Source: Desulfonatronum thiodismutans
GTDB lineage: Bacteria > Desulfobacterota > Desulfovibrionia > Desulfovibrionales > Desulfonatronaceae
Length of the DNA: 64,000 nt
Direction: 5' to 3'
Assembly: GCF_000717475.1 (NCBI RefSeq)
Contig: NZ_JPIK01000020.1
Span: 124,001-188,000 of the forward strand
The notes under the pieces are model-generated. The model was not told the origin of the DNA. It ran no database searches and saw nothing but the letters and a program-made list of their open reading frames with translations. Both the position numbers and the translations under genes were made by a program. The first letter of the stretch is position 1. Each line of letters starts with the position of its first letter. Below, in pieces: positions 54,674 through 63,825 of the stretch.

Positions 54674-55441
54674 ATGGCCTTGCTGGAAATTCAATCAGTG
54701 ACCCAGATTTTTGGCGGTTTGTGCGCCTTGTCCGACTTCAACCTGCGCTTTGACGGCGGCGAACTGAACGGCCTGATCGGGCCCAACGGCGCGGGCAAGA
54801 CCACGGTCTTCAATCTGGTCAGCGGCTTTTACAAGCCCAGCCAGGGAAACATTCTGTTCAAGGGCACGGACACCCGACGGCTCAAGCCGCACAAGATCAC
54901 GGCTTTGGGCGTGGCCCGGACCTTTCAGAACATCCGGCTCTGGCACGACATGACCGTGCTGGACAACATCCGTCTGGCCCGGCACCAGACCCTGGGCTAC
55001 AATCTGGTGGACGCCCTGGTCCGGACCCGTCGCTATCAGCGGGCCGAGGCGGATATTGAGCACAGCGCCCATGAAATTCTTGAAGCCCTGAAACTGGATC
55101 GCTACGCCCAAGAGCGCCCCAGAAACCTGCCTTATGGATTGCAGCGACGGGTGGAGATCGCCCGGGCCCTGGCGGGCAAGCCGTCCCTGCTGCTTTTGGA
55201 CGAACCGGCGGCGGGGTTGAACTCCACGGACATCGAAGGTCTGATTGAACTGATCCGCTGGATTCACAAGGAGTTCAAGCTGACCATCTGGATGATCGAG
55301 CACCAGATGGACGTGGTCATGAGCCTGTGCACATGGATCAAAGTGATCGACTTCGGCGCGACCATCGCCGAAGGCACGCCCGACCAGATTCAGAACAACC
55401 CCGACGTGATCAAAGCCTATCTGGGAGATGGAGCGCTGTGA
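54674..55441 (+). CDS. livG: Branched-chain amino acid-type ABC ATPase LivG
   Basis: A 255-residue ATPase: Walker A GPNGAGKTTV, signature region LPYGLQRRVEIARAL (a divergent form of LSYGxQR seen in LivG), Walker B LLLLDEPAAGLNSTD and the switch His in WMIEHQMDVVM. GGTGGGAGGAG precedes the ATG. The stop overlaps livF by one base (TGATG). Confidence 0.94.
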   Translation: MALLEIQSVTQIFGGLCALSDFNLRFDGGELNGLIGPNGAGKTTVFNLVSGFYKPSQGNILFKGTDTRRLKPHKITALGVARTFQNIRLWHDMTVLDNIRLARHQTLGYNLVDALVRTRRYQRAEADIEHSAHEILEALKLDRYAQERPRNLPYGLQRRVEIARALAGKPSLLLLDEPAAGLNSTDIEGLIELIRWIHKEFKLTIWMIEHQMDVVMSLCTWIKVIDFGATIAEGTPDQIQNNPDVIKAYLGDGAL

Positions 55442-56163
55442 TGCTTTCAGTGGATAACCTCAAGGTCAAATACGGTAATATTCAGGCCCTGCACGGAATC
55501 AGCTTTCATGTGGATCAGGGCGAGGTGGTCACCCTGATCGGGGCCAACGGCGCGGGCAAATCCACCACCCTGATGTCCATCGCCCGCCTGACCCCGCCGG
55601 AGGCCCCCCGGGTCACGGAAGGAGATATCAGTTTTCAAGGACAAAGCCTGTTGAAAACCCAGGCCCACGACGTGGTGGCCAACCTGAAGATCGCCTTATG
55701 CCCGGAAGGGCGGCACATTTTCGGCAACCTGACGGTCATGGAGAACCTGCAACTGGCCACGTATTCCCGGAAGCCCGGCGAGAATCTGGAACAGGAATAC
55801 CAACAGATTTTCGACCTGTTTCCCCGGTTGCATGAACGCCGCCACCAGCGCAGCGAATCCCTGAGCGGCGGCGAACAACAGATGCTGGCCGTGAGTCGGG
55901 CCCTGATGACCGGCTGCAAGTTTCTGATGCTGGACGAGCCGTCCATGGGTCTGGCCCCGCTGTTGATGTACGACATGTTTCGCGCCTTGAAGCGCCTGAA
56001 CCAGAACGGCATGACCATCCTCCTGGTGGAGCAGAACGCCCGCCTGGCCCTCCAGTTCGCCCACCGGGCCTACGTCCTGGACACCGGCCAAATCCGCATC
56101 TCGGGGTCGTGCTCCGAACTCATGGACCACCCGGAGATCAAGAAAGCCTATCTCGGCGGGTAG
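55441..56163 (+). CDS. livF: Branched-chain amino acid-type ABC ATPase LivF
   Basis: A 240-residue ATPase with Walker A GANGAGKSTT, signature SLSGGEQQMLAVSRALM, Walker B FLMLDEPSMGLAPLL and LLVEQNARLAL. Start ATG at 55441 overlaps the livG stop; the apparent extension to 55327 lies wholly inside livG. It completes livKHMGF. The next gene (shikimate kinase) follows after about 170 bp containing hexamer repeats. Confidence 0.94.
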   Translation: MLSVDNLKVKYGNIQALHGISFHVDQGEVVTLIGANGAGKSTTLMSIARLTPPEAPRVTEGDISFQGQSLLKTQAHDVVANLKIALCPEGRHIFGNLTVMENLQLATYSRKPGENLEQEYQQIFDLFPRLHERRHQRSESLSGGEQQMLAVSRALMTGCKFLMLDEPSMGLAPLLMYDMFRALKRLNQNGMTILLVEQNARLALQFAHRAYVLDTGQIRISGSCSELMDHPEIKKAYLGG

Positions 56164-56272
56164 TCCATGGGCTGATTTGTCTTCGATCCTCCAGTCTTGT
56201 CCGATCTGGCAGGCATCGAAATCGATCTTCAACGACAATGCCTCACAATGCGTCACCAACAGTTCTTCTGAT

Positions 56273-56312
56273 GCCGATTTCGATTTCGATAGCGATTTCG
56301 ACCTCGATTCTG
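56273..56312. repeat. GATTTCGA-type hexamer repeat, second locus
   Basis: Repeated CGATTTCGATTTCGATAG-like units just before the shikimate kinase start; read in the kinase frame they give DFDFDSDFDLD. The unit matches the inverted blocks at 30868-30988. Confidence 0.7.
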
Positions 56313-56332
56313 GCCTGACTCTCAGCTTGCCC

Positions 56333-56914
56333 ATGCCCGCGCCGTATCCCGACCTCCGCCAAACCTCCCCCGGCCTCGCCCCGCGGACCGTGCCCTGCCT
56401 TAGCCTGATCGGCATGGCCGGGGCCGGGAAGAGCACCTTGGGTCGGGCCCTGGCCCAGGACCTGGGTTGGGCCTTGGTGGATACGGATCGACTGATGGAA
56501 GCGCATTGGGGCGCGCCATTGCAGGCATTGTTGGACCAATTCGGTTTGGAGGACTTTCTGCGGGCCGAAGAGGACGTCGTGGCGAAGCTCTGGTTGTGGC
56601 GGACCGTGGTGGCCACCGGGGGGAGCGTGGTCTATGGGCCAAGAGCTGTAGGGCGCTTGCGGGAACTGGGACCGGTGGTTTATCTGCGGGTCGGTGTGGG
56701 CACGATCTGTGATCGGGTCCGGGACGCCCGAGGCCGAGGGTTGGCCAGACGGCCGGAACAAACTTTGGAGCAGCTTTATGCCGAGCGCGAACCTCTCTAC
56801 CGGTCCGCCGCGGACCTGACCCTGGACATGGACGACTGTTCCATCGACACTGCGCTGGAACGACTTCGTCCGGGGCTATTGGACCAACTGAAAAACTTTT
56901 TGGGGCGAACATGA
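56333..56914 (+). CDS. aroK: Shikimate kinase
   Basis: A 193-residue P-loop kinase phosphorylating shikimate in aromatic amino acid synthesis. Walker A GMAGAGKSTLGRALA (about 27-41), DTDRLMEAHWG with the shikimate-binding Asp, VVATGGSVVYGPRA and the lid RGLARRPEQTLEQLYAEREPLY match. The frame is open upstream to a TTG at 56177, but that part is just the hexamer repeat; I chose ATG at 56333, though its ribosome site is poor. It overlaps the VKOR gene by 4 bp. Confidence 0.88.
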   Translation: MPAPYPDLRQTSPGLAPRTVPCLSLIGMAGAGKSTLGRALAQDLGWALVDTDRLMEAHWGAPLQALLDQFGLEDFLRAEEDVVAKLWLWRTVVATGGSVVYGPRAVGRLRELGPVVYLRVGVGTICDRVRDARGRGLARRPEQTLEQLYAEREPLYRSAADLTLDMDDCSIDTALERLRPGLLDQLKNFLGRT

Positions 56915-57900
56915 AGCAAAAACGAGGAACAATTATCTTGGGCGCGCCGGATCGCGGAAGCGTGATCATTTCTTGGCTGCCTGTGATGTTGTCCGTGATC
57001 GCGGCCCTGGCCCTGAGTCTGGAATACTGGCTGATGGAGACCGGGCGAGGTGGACTGTGTCCTACGGCGGGGTGCGCCGTGGTTGGAACCTTCGTCAAAT
57101 TCGGCGAAAAGGTATTTATCGGGCTGGGAGTGATCTTTTTCTGGCTCCTGGCCGGAGCATTTTTTCTGGCCCGGCAATGGGACAAGAACTGGCTTTGGCT
57201 GCTCATCGCCATCATCCTGACCGCCGGCTTGGCGTTTGACGGTGGAATCCTGGGCTTCCAGCGCTTCGGGATTCAGGAAACCTGCGTGCTCTGTTACGCC
57301 GTCGGCGTGACCTTGTTGCTGATCCTGCTGGCTTTCGGCGCGGCCCGGAAGTCCCTGGCCGCGGTGGTCATGGGGTTGGCCGTCTGGACCGCGGCCTTTG
57401 CTTCTCAGGCCATGTTTCTGTTCCCCGAGCGAACCCCGGACCTGCGGGAAACCGTCCTGGTCACCCACCGCGCGGATACGTCCACCTACCCTCAACTCTA
57501 CTACTTTTTCAGCCTGCATTGCCCGTTTTGCACCCATGTCCTGGCCAGTCTGGCCACGCATCCCCCGGTCAGCGGCGAATGGAACCTCGTGCCCCTGGAC
57601 ACTCAGCCCGAGGACCAGCGCAAACTTACGGCTCTCCTCGACCTGCCGGAAACCGCCGACAATCCGTTTCAAGCCATTCTCCTGGTGGAGCGAGCGGCCG
57701 CTCCGGACATTGCCATTCAGCCAAAGGTCTCCGAGGCCGCGCGCAAGGGCGGCACGTTCCTGCGCAACAGCGGCTTCCGCGGCGTCCCCCTGCTCATCGT
57801 CCAGGAAACCCCCACCAAACGCGTCGTCCTCCAGGGCCGCGATCCCATCCTGAACTATCTGCTGGAAAAACGGATCATTCCATTTCGACTGTTTTTCTGA
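56911..57900 (+). CDS. VKOR-thioredoxin fusion, disulfide-forming oxidoreductase
   Basis: A 329-residue membrane protein. Residues 15-165 are a vitamin K epoxide reductase homologue with four to five helices, loop cysteines C50 and C55 (GLCPTAGC) and the active CXXC C125VLC128; residues 190-329 are a thioredoxin-like domain with C204PFC207 and the cis-Pro loop GVPLLIV. Such fusions oxidise periplasmic proteins and pass electrons to quinone, replacing DsbA/DsbB. Start ATG overlaps the aroK stop by 4 bp. It could oxidise the twin-CX3C and other exported proteins of this genome. Confidence 0.88.
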   Translation: MKQKRGTIILGAPDRGSVIISWLPVMLSVIAALALSLEYWLMETGRGGLCPTAGCAVVGTFVKFGEKVFIGLGVIFFWLLAGAFFLARQWDKNWLWLLIAIILTAGLAFDGGILGFQRFGIQETCVLCYAVGVTLLLILLAFGAARKSLAAVVMGLAVWTAAFASQAMFLFPERTPDLRETVLVTHRADTSTYPQLYYFFSLHCPFCTHVLASLATHPPVSGEWNLVPLDTQPEDQRKLTALLDLPETADNPFQAILLVERAAAPDIAIQPKVSEAARKGGTFLRNSGFRGVPLLIVQETPTKRVVLQGRDPILNYLLEKRIIPFRLFF

Positions 57901-58080
57901 CCGCCACGCTTTAACACGCGAGTAGCAGCCACTGCCACCCGCCTCGGCAGCCGCATCTCCCGACCACGACGGCCAAGGTTACAGTGAGGTATGGACGTAC
58001 TTGACGTTGCAGTTCGGAAGATTATGTGAAGCCAACGGTAATGAACACGATCTGATCGATACGAAACAGAGAGGAGGAAT

Positions 58081-59430
58081 ATGCATAATCGATATTCCGG
58101 CTTTGCACGACGAATTGGGGCCCGGGCCATGACCAGACGGGATTTTATTTGGTTGGCCACGGTGGGAACAGCTGGGGCGGCCACGGGCTGCGCCGTCAAT
58201 CCAGTCACCGGACAGCAGCAGTTGATGTTTCTGTCCGAGGCCAATGAAATCGCTTTGGACAAGGAACATTCGCCGCATCAGTTTTCCTCGGATTACGGAG
58301 CGGTCCAGGACGTTCGGCTGAATCAGTACATCACTACGGTGGGGGAGAGCATGACGGGGTTCACCCATCGCCCGCACATGCCGTACTCATATCGGTGCGT
58401 GAACGCGACCTACGTCAATGCCTACACCTTCCCCGGAGGCAGCATGGCCACCACCAGAGGGATCATGCTGGAAATGCAGGACGAAGCGGAGCTGGCCGGG
58501 CTGCTGGGCCACGAGATGGGCCATGTCAACGCCCGGCATACGGCGGCGCGGATGTCGACGGGCATCCTGACCAGCGTGGTCCTCCTGGGCGCTTCGGCGG
58601 CCCTGGCGTCCCAAGGCGAGACCTGGGGAGCCGTTGCCGCTGGTTTGGGCGGGGTGGCCGCCGGGGCGCTGTTGGCTCACTATAGCCGCAACGACGAGCG
58701 GCAGGCGGACAGTCTGGGCATGGAGTATATGACCAAGTCCGGATACAGCCCCGAGGGCATGGTCGGCCTGATGGACGTGTTGCGCAAGATGCAGAAGAAC
58801 AATCCCTCGGCCATTGAGATGATGTTCTCCACCCACCCCATGAGCGAGGAGCGCTACCAGACCGCGGTCCGGGAGGCCGGGAGCACGCATGCCCACGCCC
58901 GAACCCAGCCTCTGTATCGCGAACGCTACATGGACCACACCGCCGGCCTGCGCCAGATCAAGGGGGCCATCGAGAAGATGCAGGAAGGGGAAAAGCTGAT
59001 GCGCCAGGAACGATTTTCTCCGGCTGAAACCGCCCTGGACGACGCCTTGCGTCAGGCCCCGGAGGATTACGCCGGGTTGGTGCTGATGGCCAAGTGCCAA
59101 CTGGCCATGGATCGGCCCCAGCGGGCCGAGTTCTTCGCGGACAAGGCCCGGAACATCTATCCCGCCGAAGCTCAGGCCCATCATGTCAGCGGCGTGGCCA
59201 AACTGAATCTGAAACAGTTCGATGCAGCTTACGATCAGTTTGACCGTTATGAAAAATTGCTTCCCGGAAATCCGAACACGGTCTTTCTCAAGGGCATTTC
59301 CCTGGAAGCCATGGGTCGCCGCAGTCAGTCCGCCCAGGAATACCAGCGTTTTCTCGGCAGCGTCCGCCAGGGTGGACAAGCCGAGCACGCCTACGGCCGC
59401 CTGGTGGAATGGGGCTATATCTCGCCTTGA
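58081..59430 (+). CDS. M48-family metalloprotease with TPRs, Tat-type lipoprotein (BepA/LoiP-like)
   Basis: A 449-residue exported zinc protease. The N-terminus has a twin-arginine motif TRRDFIWL (18-25) followed by a lipobox ending in Cys 37 (AATGC), so it is probably a Tat-exported lipoprotein. The catalytic H144EMGH148 sits in LLGHEMGHVNARH, with the third ligand Glu/His in NDERQADSLGMEYM. Residues 290-445 hold TPR-like repeats (RFSPAETALDDALRQAPEDY). Relatives (BepA) degrade misfolded outer-membrane proteins. AGAGGAGG precedes the ATG. Confidence 0.88.
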   Translation: MHNRYSGFARRIGARAMTRRDFIWLATVGTAGAATGCAVNPVTGQQQLMFLSEANEIALDKEHSPHQFSSDYGAVQDVRLNQYITTVGESMTGFTHRPHMPYSYRCVNATYVNAYTFPGGSMATTRGIMLEMQDEAELAGLLGHEMGHVNARHTAARMSTGILTSVVLLGASAALASQGETWGAVAAGLGGVAAGALLAHYSRNDERQADSLGMEYMTKSGYSPEGMVGLMDVLRKMQKNNPSAIEMMFSTHPMSEERYQTAVREAGSTHAHARTQPLYRERYMDHTAGLRQIKGAIEKMQEGEKLMRQERFSPAETALDDALRQAPEDYAGLVLMAKCQLAMDRPQRAEFFADKARNIYPAEAQAHHVSGVAKLNLKQFDAAYDQFDRYEKLLPGNPNTVFLKGISLEAMGRRSQSAQEYQRFLGSVRQGGQAEHAYGRLVEWGYISP

Positions 59431-59541
59431 GCACTTGCTCCGATCGTCGTCGGAAAGGTGAATCACGGCCTCCATTTTGCATTTCCCTGGCAGGCTGAAT
59501 TTTTTGACCACCTCAACCGTCGACAAGGAAGGAGCAATACT

Positions 59542-59829
59542 ATGAGAATCGATGGCGCTGACAGTGTTTTTGCCGGCCATGACTATCTGAAGACCCTCCA
59601 GGATAAAATTCAGGACCTCAAGCGAGGTGTCGAACCTCGAATGGCCGGGGATAAGACGAGTATTCATCCGCGCCACTCCTTTACGAGTACGAGCGGAGAG
59701 GTCTCATCCGGCGATGTCCGGCAAAGTCTCGAACAGATCAAACATTCCGGGCAAGGCGCTCAGTTGGGGAACCTGCATGCCAATTTGAACATGGACCGGG
59801 TCCGGGAACTGTTAAGTCCTTTGGGATGA
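59542..59829 (+). CDS. Conserved small protein of unknown function
   Basis: A 95-residue soluble protein (MRIDGADSVFAGHDYLKTLQ) with an amphipathic first half and Ser/Thr-rich middle (SFTSTSGEVSSGDVRQSL), ending MDRVRELLSPLG. No Cys, signal or membrane segment. The ribosome site AAGGAAGGAG is strong. Composition recalls small flagellar or secretion-associated proteins of Desulfovibrio, but there is no diagnostic motif and I do not recognise it. Confidence 0.7.
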   Translation: MRIDGADSVFAGHDYLKTLQDKIQDLKRGVEPRMAGDKTSIHPRHSFTSTSGEVSSGDVRQSLEQIKHSGQGAQLGNLHANLNMDRVRELLSPLG

Positions 59830-60005
59830 GTGTTTGGCTTGGGCGTTTTTTCGATTCCGATTTTGACTTTTGAGGTTCACGAACTCAATTCCGCTTCATA
59901 TCCATCTCTCTCGGGTTGACGCCGTCGCATAAAATATTATCTGTAGGCACTTTTTGCTGTGTGGCGCATTATAAAACATCCCGAGTAAGGAAAAGGAGAA
60001 CGGAT

Positions 60006-61928
60006 ATGAACGTGGAAGCATCGCAAGGCACTGGTGAAACCAGGGAGTTTCAGGCCGAGGTCAAGAAGATCCTCGATATCGTGATCAACTCGCTGTACAC
60101 GGAGCGGGAAATTTTCCTTCGGGAGCTGATTTCCAACTCCGCGGACGCGTTGGAGCGGTATCGGCATCAGAGTTTGACCGACCCGGGGGCGGACCCGGAC
60201 CTGCCCCTGGAAATCCGGATCACGGTGGACAAGGACGCCAAGACCCTATCTATCACGGATACCGGCATCGGAATGGATCGCGGCGAGTTGGAAGCCAACC
60301 TGGGGACCATCGCCCACTCCGGAACCAAGACCTTCCTGTCCCAACTGGCCGAGGGGACCAAGGACGTCAACCTGATCGGCCAGTTCGGCGTCGGATTCTA
60401 CGCCGCCTTCATGGTCGCGGGCACGGTCCGGGTGACCTCCCGCTCTTATCGCCAGGACGACACGGGCCATGTCTGGGAGTCCGACGGCGGAGGAGCCTAC
60501 ACCATCACAGCGGCATCCGAATTGCCGAGAGGCACGTCCATTGTCCTGAAGCTCAAGGACGACGCGGCTGAATTCGCGGACCCGGAGCGGATCAAACGGA
60601 TCATCAAGCAGTACTCCAGCTTCGTGCCCTTTCCGATCCTCCTGGACGGCGAGGCAGTGAACACGGTCCAGGCTCTGTGGACCAAGAGCAAAAGCGAGAT
60701 AACGGACGAGGAGTACTCGGAATTCTATAAGTTCGTGGGCAACGCTTTTGACGAGCCGCTGCTCCGGCTGCATTTCGACACAGACGCCCCATTGGCCATC
60801 AAGGCTCTGCTCTTCGTGCCCAAAGACAATTTCGAGAAGTACGGCCTGGGCCGCACCGAGCCCGGGGTCAACCTGTATTGTCAGCGTGTACTCATCGAGC
60901 AGCATTCCAAAACCATCCTTCCGGAATGGTTGCGCTTCCTGAAAGGCGTGATCGACTCCGAGGACCTGCCGCTGAATATCTCCCGCCAAGCCCTGCAGGA
61001 CAGCTCCCTGGTGCGCAAGATCAATTCCGTGGTCACCAAACGTTTCCTGAAGCACCTGGAAGAGACAGCCAAGAACCAGCCCGAGACTTACGAGACCTTT
61101 TGGCGTGATTTCGGCTACTTCCTGAAAGAAGGCGTGGTTAGCGACTTCGGCCATCGGGAAGCGCTGGGCAAGCTGCTGCGCTTCGAGTCCTCCACCACGG
61201 AGCCCGGCAAGCAGACGTCCCTGGCCGACTATCTGGGTCGGATGAAGATCGCCCAGAAGGAAATCTTTTACATCCACGGCTCCAACCGCGAAGCCATCGA
61301 GGCCGGTCCGTACATCGAGGCCTTCCGCAAGCGCGACCTGGAAGTGATCTACACCATGGACCCCATCGACGACTTCGTGATGGGCCACTTGGCGGAATTC
61401 GAGGGTAAGAAGCTGGTTTCCGCGGATCGGGGAGATATCGAGCTGCCGGAGCTGGACGCGGACCAGAAGGATCAGAAAGACCAGCCGGAAGCCGAGAAAG
61501 AGATGGACAAGGCCCAGGCCACGGACCTGGCCGCCTGGATGAAAGGCGTGCTCGGCGACCGGGTCAAGGAGGTCAAGGAGTCCAAACGCCTGGAAGGCAG
61601 CCCGGCCATGATCGTCAACCCGGACGCGCATATGACCAGTTCCATGGAACGGATCATGCGCGCCGCGGGCCGCCAGGGCGACCTGCCCATCTCGGCCAAG
61701 GATCTGGAAATCAACGCCCGCCATCCCCTGATCAAGGGCTTGGCCGCGCTGCGCCAAACCGACGAGCCATTTGCCCGCACCGTGGCCGAACAAATCCTGG
61801 ACAACGCCATGGTCCAGGCCGGCCTGCTCATCGAACCCAGAAACATGGTGGACCGGACGTATCGGATTCTGGAGCGGGCGGTTGGCGGAGCAGGGGAGTC
61901 ATCGGGAAAGGTTGAGACGGGTTCCTGA
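60006..61928 (+). CDS. htpG: Chaperone HtpG (Hsp90)
   Basis: A 640-residue bacterial Hsp90. The GHKL ATPase domain (1-230) shows LRELISNSADALERYR, DTGIGMDRGELEANLGTIAHSGT and GQFGVGFYAAFMVA; the middle domain has NISRQALQDSSLVRKI; the C-terminal dimerisation domain starts around 510. ATG at 60006 follows AAGGAGAAC. An acidic linker (DADQKDQKDQPEAEKEMDKA) separates middle and C-terminal parts. A strong terminator follows at 62141. Confidence 0.96.
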   Translation: MNVEASQGTGETREFQAEVKKILDIVINSLYTEREIFLRELISNSADALERYRHQSLTDPGADPDLPLEIRITVDKDAKTLSITDTGIGMDRGELEANLGTIAHSGTKTFLSQLAEGTKDVNLIGQFGVGFYAAFMVAGTVRVTSRSYRQDDTGHVWESDGGGAYTITAASELPRGTSIVLKLKDDAAEFADPERIKRIIKQYSSFVPFPILLDGEAVNTVQALWTKSKSEITDEEYSEFYKFVGNAFDEPLLRLHFDTDAPLAIKALLFVPKDNFEKYGLGRTEPGVNLYCQRVLIEQHSKTILPEWLRFLKGVIDSEDLPLNISRQALQDSSLVRKINSVVTKRFLKHLEETAKNQPETYETFWRDFGYFLKEGVVSDFGHREALGKLLRFESSTTEPGKQTSLADYLGRMKIAQKEIFYIHGSNREAIEAGPYIEAFRKRDLEVIYTMDPIDDFVMGHLAEFEGKKLVSADRGDIELPELDADQKDQKDQPEAEKEMDKAQATDLAAWMKGVLGDRVKEVKESKRLEGSPAMIVNPDAHMTSSMERIMRAAGRQGDLPISAKDLEINARHPLIKGLAALRQTDEPFARTVAEQILDNAMVQAGLLIEPRNMVDRTYRILERAVGGAGESSGKVETGS

Positions 61929-61994
61929 TTATCATCTGTTTTCCTGGATCGCACGAAATCTATGAGGATAGTGACCTTTGCATGGAGATCGTCG

Positions 61995-62120
61995 TGACGT
62001 AGGGGCGGACCTATGTGTCCGCCCTTGCGGGTGAACGATACCCTGCCGATTTCATTGTGTCCCAGTCCGTAATGGGCCCCAAACAGTAATGGGCGCACAC
62101 ACAGGTGCGCCCCTACGTGA
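61995..62120. repeat. 126-bp element with inverted ends (TGACGTAGGGGCG)
   Basis: TGACGTAGGGGCG at 61995 and CGCCCCTACGTGA ending 62120 are inverted with one mismatch. Each end continues as its own hairpin (GGGCGGAC...GTCCGCCC and GGGCGCAC...GTGCGCCC). It resembles widespread MITE-like repeats starting GTAGGGGCG; it has no coding capacity. Confidence 0.7.
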
Positions 62121-62140
62121 CAAATCAGATAACGATGGAC

Positions 62141-62171
62141 CCCCTGGAGGATATCCTCCAGGGGCTTTTTT
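62141..62171 (+). terminator. Terminator of htpG
   Basis: CCCCTGGAGG and CCTCCAGGGG form a perfect 10-bp stem with loop ATAT, followed by C and six T residues. Confidence 0.9.
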
Positions 62172-62212
62172 CGGTCTTCTCGATTTCCACTTTGCCTCGG
62201 ATCGCCTCACCA

Positions 62213-62250
62213 AAACAAACAGGCCGGAAGCATCTCGCTCCCGGCCTGTT
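62213..62250 (-). terminator. Terminator of flgE
   Basis: AACAGGCCGG and CCGGCCTGTT form a perfect 10-bp stem; on the minus strand it is followed by TGTTTTGG, 24 bp after the flgE stop. Confidence 0.8.
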
Positions 62251-62273
62251 CAGCCTGCCGTTTCGGCAACCCG

Positions 62274-63767
62274 CTATCTCTTCATCCGAATCACTTCATC
62301 TAGCATCGTGTCGACGGTGGTGATGGTCTTGCTGTTGGCCTGGAAGCCTTTCTGGGTGCTGATCATCTTCACGAATTCCGTGGCCAGGTCCACGTTGGAG
62401 AGTTCCAGGGTATTGGAGGAAACAGTCCCCAAGTTTCCGGTACCGGCAATTCCCGTTAATGGAGGCCCCGATGAGCCCGTTTCCGCGAACAGGTTACCGC
62501 CTTCGCGGTTCAACCCCCAGACGTTATTGAAGTTGTTAATGGTGAGTGCATACAGATCAATGACTTGCCCATTGGAGTAACGTCCGGTCAGAACTCCTTC
62601 CCGGTTGATGGAAATGTTCTGCAAAAAACCAGCGGTGTAGCCGTTTTGTGTTTGATATAATGTTGTTGATGCGTTGTTGTAAGCTGTCGTGGAGAGAGCA
62701 CTTCTTTCCCAATCAGCAATATCTCCCGCAAAAGCCCCTGGAGCGTAAGCCGCGATATCTCCAACGAATCTTGTTCCAAGTGTGAATTCAATATTTTGAG
62801 GTTCTCCAAGAAAATTTACAGCAAATGTTGGATAGCCATTTCGTGAAATAAAATATGGATCGCCATTTCCATCTTCTGTCTGGAGAGTTGGGTTTGCTCG
62901 CATATCGATAATCTCTCCAGCAGGATTAAACAGAAGATCTCCTGTCATTAATAATCCAGTGCCATTTTCTTGATCTTCTTCAGGTGGAATCGTTACAATA
63001 AACTGCCATATCGTATTTGGCTCGTTATCGATGACATCCGGATCATCATTCGGCCTTTTATCAAAGTATACCGTCACAGTATGAGCGCCGCCATTTGCAT
63101 CGTAAATTTTCATTGTTGCTGGATACTCATACTGGTTATTCCCCAAGTTACCTGGGTCAGCGAGCCATGCCGCTTCGAGATCGTCGACACTGGATCTGGC
63201 GGCGGAGTCGAGGTTGACCACGGCGTTGATAGTGGATGTCGGTGATGGAGGAGATTGAAAGTTGTCTAACTGAATGTCTCTGGGGACGCCCTGAATATTG
63301 ACGCGTCGAGCACCAATACCATCACCATCAACGGCATCGACCAATGGATCGACTGTATCTCTGGCGACTTGCCAGCCTTGAACCCTATACCCATGAGGAT
63401 CGACGAGAAATCCGTTCTGGTCAAAGCGGAAGTTTCCGGCTCGGGTGTAGTAATTTATGTCGTCCCCAGGAGGACTGACGGTAAAGAAACCATTGCCGGT
63501 GATGGCCACGTCGGTGGATTCATTGGTGGTTTCAAGGGAGCCCTGGCTGAAGTCCCCCAGGACGGCGCCGACCGCGACCCCTCGCCCAACCTGCCCCACA
63601 CCGTTGGCCACGCTGACATACTGGCTCATGAAGTCTTCAAAGTGCATGCGAGAACCTTTGAACCCGACGGTACTCACATTGGCGATGTTGTTGCCGATCA
63701 CCCCCATTTTACTGCCATGCCCCTTGAGGCCGCTGACTCCCGTCCACATTGACGCGGTGAGACTCAT
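62274..63767 (-). CDS. flgE: Flagellar hook protein
   Basis: A 497-residue hook subunit. The N-terminal D0 motif SKMGVIGNNIANVSTVGFKGSR and the C-terminal ELSNVDLATEFVKMISTQKGFQANSKTITTVDTMLDEVIRMKR pair as the axial coiled coil; the middle (STDVAITGNGFFTVS, ASTTLYQTQNGYTAGFLQNI) is the FlgE core with variable D2 domains. AAAGGAG precedes the ATG. The stop is followed by its own terminator, so it ends the visible operon. Exported by the flagellar type III system with the aid of FlgD. Confidence 0.95.
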   Translation of the reverse strand: MSLTASMWTGVSGLKGHGSKMGVIGNNIANVSTVGFKGSRMHFEDFMSQYVSVANGVGQVGRGVAVGAVLGDFSQGSLETTNESTDVAITGNGFFTVSPPGDDINYYTRAGNFRFDQNGFLVDPHGYRVQGWQVARDTVDPLVDAVDGDGIGARRVNIQGVPRDIQLDNFQSPPSPTSTINAVVNLDSAARSSVDDLEAAWLADPGNLGNNQYEYPATMKIYDANGGAHTVTVYFDKRPNDDPDVIDNEPNTIWQFIVTIPPEEDQENGTGLLMTGDLLFNPAGEIIDMRANPTLQTEDGNGDPYFISRNGYPTFAVNFLGEPQNIEFTLGTRFVGDIAAYAPGAFAGDIADWERSALSTTAYNNASTTLYQTQNGYTAGFLQNISINREGVLTGRYSNGQVIDLYALTINNFNNVWGLNREGGNLFAETGSSGPPLTGIAGTGNLGTVSSNTLELSNVDLATEFVKMISTQKGFQANSKTITTVDTMLDEVIRMKR

Positions 63768-63825
63768 GATTGTGCTCCTTTGTATAGCCCGCTCGCGCCC
63801 TTAAGAGGCGAGGGGGGGAAATGAA

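Larger units (their letters stand above)
61929..62273. other. 345-bp intergenic region between convergent htpG and flgE
   Basis: No gene seen. It holds an inverted-repeat element (61995-62120) and two terminators, one per direction. Confidence 0.7.
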
